Shown in pieces: positions 59,789-64,000 of a stretch of 64,000 nucleotides of DNA (positions are counted from its first letter, which is position 1; the number at the start of each line of letters is the position of its first letter). The stretch comes from Purpureocillium takamizusanense (taxonomy: Eukaryota; Ascomycota; Sordariomycetes; Hypocreales; Ophiocordycipitaceae). Made by a program: the position numbers and the translations under genes. The notes under the pieces are model-generated. The model searched no databases, was not told the origin of the DNA, and saw only the letters and a list, made by a program, of their open reading frames with translations. The DNA lies in NCBI RefSeq assembly GCF_022605165.1, contig NC_063080.1:372001-436000 (forward strand). Reading direction: 5' to 3'.

Positions 59789-61266
59789 CCATAAGCCGTC
59801 CGCCCGCATGACGAGGTGGGCAAGGGCCATCCGGCGGTGGACTTCGTCGCCATCCATCAATCACCCCCGCACCACGTCGGCCAAGAGCGCTGAGCCTCGG
59901 GACGGCACGTACGTACGCTTTGACGTCATGACGATGGTGCGCACCCAGCGTAGCGAACCTCCAGTCCAGGGATTTAGCCGCGCCCGATGCAACCGGGAAG
60001 AGCGGGGGAGAGGCGAACAAAAAGAAAAAGGCAAGTGTTGGAGACTTGGAGTCGTGGCACTAACGTTAGCAGTAGGCACGCGAGCCGTCTGATCCAAGCG
60101 AGGCCCGCGGCGGGCTCTCGGACGAGTGAGAATCCCCGTGGGTTTGACCAGTTAGTCCAGTAGGTAGCTTTGTCTGTCTCGCTACGTGCCTTGCTGCCTG
60201 GCTGGCTGGCGGTGATGCCCGAGTCCTTTGACCGCGGGAGGCAATCGCCTGTAGGTCCATCGCGTTAGTGGTGATACCCCGGCCGGGCGATGCCATCCGT
60301 TTGCCAATCCCCGGGCTACCACTCGCCGCGGGGAATGGCGGACGAGGTCGCCGTCGCCTCGTAGGAACATGGGCCGAATCGATTCTTGGAATAGGGCGAG
60401 CGGGCGGGTGGCGGGAGGAGGAGGATGCTGGACGATTCGGGCGTTGGTGGTCATGGTTGCTTCCGATGCGGCTTCGCGGAACATGGCCGGGGTCTGGTCT
60501 GCTCGACGTCGAATCAACGAATATGCTTCTTCGCCCCGGCTTTTTTCGCTTGCCCCTCGTGGTCGCTTGGCTAAATCTGGGCGCTTGGTTGTGCAGCACA
60601 GTCGCCCATCCCTCTCAAGGCAAGGCTCAATGTGCCGAGTGTGTTGGGTGACAAGACTTGGGGAAACTCTCCCGTCATACTAGAAGCAAGTCAGCCAGCC
60701 ACCCGCCAAGCCGGACAATAACGTTGTTGCCCCGCGTACTTGGCAAGCCCATTGAGGCATCGATCGCTCACTGCGGGGGGTGGGGGTAGATCCCGTCTTG
60801 ATGATGACGATCCCCCCCTCTCCCCCCCGGTGGCGGCGGAGGTGGCCGTGGCCGTCCTTTCGCGTGCGTTCTGTACGCGTAAGCCTAAGCCCAAGCCCAA
60901 AACCATTGAAGATCATTTTACACGCACCGCGCGGCGCTGGGTTCATTTATTTATTTATTTGCGGGTCTCCGGGCCGTCGCGCAGTCTGGTGCCAGCCTCC
61001 CAGCGTTCGGACGTCCGAGCCGAGTCGAACGCGCCATGCACCATCTTCAAAGCGACAACATGGCATTCTGTGAAAATATTTTCGGTCCACTGACAATAAT
61101 GCACGAATTCGCCGTCTCGTATTTACGCACCCGACGTGTGTGATGATGCAAGATGGCTGCATTGAACAAACCCGAGCGTGTCTCATCCCTCGGCGGTGCT
61201 GCTGCTGGTCGGTTGGCGCCTCGAATCGGCGCTCATGTTGTGTTGCGGTGACTGATATACTTTGTT

Positions 61267-61273
61267 TATATAA
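61267..61273 (+). promoter_or_regulatory. Possible TATA box of the luciferase-domain gene
   Basis: TATATAA about 215 bases before the ATG at 61488, implying a 5' leader of roughly 180 bases. Confidence 0.4.
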
Positions 61274-61487
61274 GGCCCAATGCATCGCGGGTTTCTCAGA
61301 GCGTGGCAGCCGCATCAACTTGTCCTCTTAAGCCGTCTAAGCAAGCTCTCATATTCTTGTCGCCCTCGAATGTTATCTACTTGACCGCACAGTTGCTGCG
61401 TACATACACGCACATATACACCGACCACGACCTCAACCGAGAACAACAACACCAGAATCGTGCCCATTCACCAACCCACCGCCCGTC

Positions 61488-62243
61488 ATGTCCACCGCAG
61501 GGGGATACGCAACCGCTCTCGTCGCAGCCGCAAGCGCCACGCTCCTCCTTGTCGCCTACCGCGACTACCGCGCATACATCGCCTTGGGCCCCCACGGCCT
61601 CCCAGACACCCTCTGGGGCTGGTACACGCAGCTTAAGCTTTCTCGATATGCTCGCAAGGACACGACAGTCCCCGCGCCGTACGACATCGAAGCCGAAAAG
61701 GAGCGCTACGGCCCGCATGCCACCGAAAGCTTCCTTCAAGATAGCAGCAGCCTCCGGCAGCTGCGACGCGGCGTCCGGCCGACCATTCCGGGCTTCGTCG
61801 CGCCGCAGCGGCAGTTGAGCGCCCTGGCGTCCCCCGAGATGAAGGAGCAGATGAACGACTTCCTGCGCGCCCTGGTGGCGGCCAACCCCGCCGTGCTGCA
61901 GCACGAGCTCTCCGTGCTCGAGGGTCTCGTTCCCGCCGTGCAGCTCAAGAGCCATCTTGGCGTCGCCGCCAGGCCGGTGTTTTTGAAAGCGACAAAGGGC
62001 GAGATGATCCACGTCCACCCCCCGGACGGCAGCACGCACCTTACGCTGTCGCTGGCCGACTCTAGGTCCGTCATTGAGCAGGGTTGGGGCCAGCGGCATA
62101 GGCTGAGCGGCGGGCTGCTCGGCTGGGGATACACCCTGGTTTACGCCCCGCGCGATGAGCGCGAGTTTGACGTCTGGAAGGGCCTCGTTTGGGCTGCGGC
62201 GCGGTATTGCTGCGCTGGCATCCAGGAGTTGAAGCACCCTTGA
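61488..62243 (+). CDS. Luciferase-domain (PF17648-type) protein with N-terminal membrane anchor
   Basis: Single exon of 251 residues. The N-terminus has one hydrophobic helix (ATALVAAASATLLLVAY) followed by basic/aromatic residues, which suggests an anchor rather than a cleaved signal. The C-terminal 90 residues hold HVHPPDGSTHLTLSLADSR, then VIEQGWGQRHRLSG and LVYAPRDEREFDVWKGLV. This is the pattern of the fungal and bacterial domain named after its reported similarity to a luciferase, in which conserved His residues cluster. The family's reaction is not established, and light emission should not be assumed. The middle (GLVPAVQLKSHLGVAARPVFLKATKGEM) connects anchor and domain. Confidence 0.78.
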   Translation: MSTAGGYATALVAAASATLLLVAYRDYRAYIALGPHGLPDTLWGWYTQLKLSRYARKDTTVPAPYDIEAEKERYGPHATESFLQDSSSLRQLRRGVRPTIPGFVAPQRQLSALASPEMKEQMNDFLRALVAANPAVLQHELSVLEGLVPAVQLKSHLGVAARPVFLKATKGEMIHVHPPDGSTHLTLSLADSRSVIEQGWGQRHRLSGGLLGWGYTLVYAPRDEREFDVWKGLVWAAARYCCAGIQELKHP

Positions 62244-63566
62244 CGCGTTGTCTGGCCCAACTAAAGGCCATCTCCTTGCGCTCTTCTGTACATTTTGCGT
62301 GGTTTGCATCGGGTTGTATTACTTAATTAGCAACTCGTGTATTTTTATCTGAGAAAAGGGCTGTTAAGGTTCAGCGTAGACAGTGAGCACTGTGCGGACG
62401 GTTCAATGACAGGCCATCATTGCAAAGTTAGCCATCCGGCATCAAGGGCTTCCAGCCATCAAGTGTGGTGCCACATGTCACGTCTCTTGCCCTGCTGCAT
62501 AACGGCGAACCAGTTGAAGGCCATCAGCTCCCGCCATTGCATACAATGCACTTCTGCGTCGCTCATGAAGGTTGCTGACGTCGCATCACATGCAAGCCTC
62601 GCTGAGAAGGTGCATCAAGCACGACGTGCTGTCCCGGCACTTGCCACCACGTTTTTTTTTAGGTGACCGTTCCAGAGGCTATTCTCGGCTCATGGGTGAC
62701 TACTGAAGCCTCTTTTGTTGAAGGGATTCCATCGAGCGAATAAAGCAGCGCGGTTGTAAGTAGCCGCGGCTGAGATGCGGATAAGACCCCAGTGATGTGA
62801 TGTGCCGTTGCATCATCCGCTATGGAGCCACCGCAGTCTCTATTTACCGTCGACGAGACGAAAAGGCCACCGAAAAGGGCACATAAGCCGGATTTTTCGC
62901 ACCAACCAGCGGCCGCACCTGCTTCTGTCAGAGTGAGCACCAAATGATCAAGCCCAGCTGGGTCGAACTGATGCTCGTCAGGGTAGCATCACAGGTGGGA
63001 CGGCAATTCGGCACCGCCGTGAGACCGCGCCTACGGGCTCACGTGCGAGGCGTAGGGCTGAATCAGCGAAATCCGAGACCGAGTCCCCTCCGTAGGTATT
63101 TCCCACCAACCAAGTTCAAGACGGTGACGGCTGAGAGGCGGAGTCGCGATGCCAATTATGGCCGCGGCTGTCAGCGTGCGGTATGATCGGTATGGGGTTG
63201 CCCATGGAGGGGGATGCGAGTCTAGAACGGAGCGGGCGGCCACTACGTACATACATGTGCCGGCACTAAACATGATGTGGTGGCTGCGTGTCGGCCCGCT
63301 TCCGGGTCTAGGGACTCGTTCCTGACGGACGTCGCAGTGGCTTCTGGTTGTGATGGCTGCCGCATGATGATGCCCATCGATGTGGAATCAAGTATGTAAC
63401 ACCGTTGCAGGGCGGCATATGTCCACACGTACAGTATACAGTACTTCGTGTATATAAGAAGCATATTCCATCCGCTCGGTAAGGCACATGAAGGAGACAG
63501 CAACACCAGACAACTCAAAACCACCTCCCCCATCTTGATAGTTTGATCAACATCCAGCCCGTCACC
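62244..63566. other. Intergenic region
   Basis: About 1.3 kb without a supported gene. The last 120 bases form the promoter of the NPP1-like gene. Confidence 0.5.
63451..63458 (+). promoter_or_regulatory. TATA box of the NPP1-like gene
   Basis: TATATAAG, 109 bases before the ATG at 63567. Confidence 0.55.
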
Positions 63567-64000
63567 ATGAAGACCGCAGCGTACATCGGATCCCTCCTCC
63601 TGCTCGGCGCCAGGCACGTCCTCGCCAACAACGCCATCCCCGGCAGCGCCTTCACCAACAACAACGGCCTCGCCGCCGCCGAGGCCGCCGCGCCCATGTG
63701 GTACATGGCCTCGGGGACGTGCATGCCGTCGGCGGCCGAGGACGGGCAGGGCCACCAGACCAACGGCGTGGACCCGGACAACTGCAACATCGGCAAGCTG
63801 GGCCACGGGTGCCCGCCCCAGCCGCAGTGGCAGGGCGCAAACACCTTCTACGGCAACGTCGCGGGGGAGCCGTTCGGTACGATCCCCACGTACTGGAAGG
63901 TGGCGCGGTGCGGCGGCAACTGGAAGATCATCTACTACGTGTACTTTAAGAAGGACACGGGCCACAAGAGCGACTGGGAGGGCATCGTGGTGACGTTTCG
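63567..64000 (+). CDS. NPP1-like (NLP) secreted protein, cut by the window end
   Basis: The first 144 codons are present and the frame is still open at the last base, so the gene continues outside the window. A signal peptide (AAYIGSLLLLGARHVLA) is followed by a start resembling NLP proteins, with PMWYMASGTC and a late segment IIYYVYFKKDTGHKSDWEG. In NLP family proteins that position carries the GHRHDWE-type heptapeptide that binds calcium and is needed for plant-cell lysis. Here the His and Arg are replaced (GHKSDWE), so lytic activity may be reduced or absent. Four cysteines are visible so far. Many fungi carry non-lytic family members of unknown role. The family call rests on this motif and the overall order, and could change once the rest is seen. 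Confidence 0.6.
   Translation, partial: MKTAAYIGSLLLLGARHVLANNAIPGSAFTNNNGLAAAEAAAPMWYMASGTCMPSAAEDGQGHQTNGVDPDNCNIGKLGHGCPPQPQWQGANTFYGNVAGEPFGTIPTYWKVARCGGNWKIIYYVYFKKDTGHKSDWEGIVVTF

Larger units (their letters stand above)
59682..61487. other. Divergent intergenic region
   Basis: Separates the minus-strand lipase and the plus-strand luciferase-domain gene. It holds a TTTA repeat near 60946-60961 and an AAGCCC/AAGCCT repeat near 60881-60900. No supported gene. Confidence 0.5.

Noticed and set aside
61377..62309. 310-codon minus-strand open frame
   Set aside because: Antisense shadow of the luciferase-domain gene, with no family motif.

Overview
The window is nuclear DNA of a filamentous ascomycete. 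Genes have short GT-AG introns (about 50-215 nt) with CTRAC-like branch points. Exons are GC-rich with strong third-position G/C, and spacers are long. The families present (Zn2Cys6 regulators, LysM-CBM18 proteins, GH55, GH76, GH125, AA7, MFS carriers, small cysteine-rich secreted proteins) fit a Sordariomycete, most likely Hypocreales with an invertebrate-, fungus- or plant-associated life style. That placement is inferred from gene content; no search was run. I saw no rRNA, tRNA, CRISPR array or intact transposon.

Layout. 1-2.7 kb is spacer rich in microsatellites. 2.7-12 kb holds a cell-wall GH76 mannanase-like protein, a Zn2Cys6 regulator (minus), a 183-residue secreted protein (minus), an unknown protein with a poly-Thr tract, and a LysM plus three-CBM18 chitin-binding protein (minus). 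12.7-18.2 kb is one very long secreted protein: a NucA/NucB-nuclease-like N-terminus, a GH55 beta-1,3-glucanase and a cysteine-rich tail. It carries one in-frame TAG at a Trp-type position. 18.6-19.0 kb hides an 83-residue cysteine-rich secreted peptide in three exons (minus). 21.2-25.8 kb is a composite protein: zinc finger, GBP-like P-loop GTPase, RING-like fingers and a patatin phospholipase.

27-35.6 kb holds an MFS drug/polyamine-type exporter, a GNAT acetyltransferase, an FAD monooxygenase divergent from a Zn2Cys6 regulator, and a small HMG-box protein. 35.9-36.7 kb is a 209-residue secreted protein (minus). 38.3-39.9 kb is an SRPK-type kinase beside AT-rich spacer. 41.8-45.6 kb has a secreted amidase and an intronless, bacterial-looking trypsin-like protease. 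47.3-54.8 kb has a GH125 exo-alpha-1,6-mannosidase, an AA7 sugar oxidase and an MFS sugar transporter (minus). 58.4-59.7 kb is a secretory lipase (minus). 61.5-62.2 kb is a membrane-anchored luciferase-domain protein. The window ends inside an NPP1-like secreted protein.

How they may work together: most genes encode secreted or surface proteins for attacking or binding polymers (alpha-mannan, beta-1,3-glucan, chitin, lipid, protein, amides), plus uptake and efflux carriers. GH76, GH125 and the sugar transporter could form an alpha-mannan route. The monooxygenase and the divergent regulator look like a small inducible catabolic unit. The patatin-GTPase protein stands out as a candidate fungal innate-immunity or incompatibility receptor.
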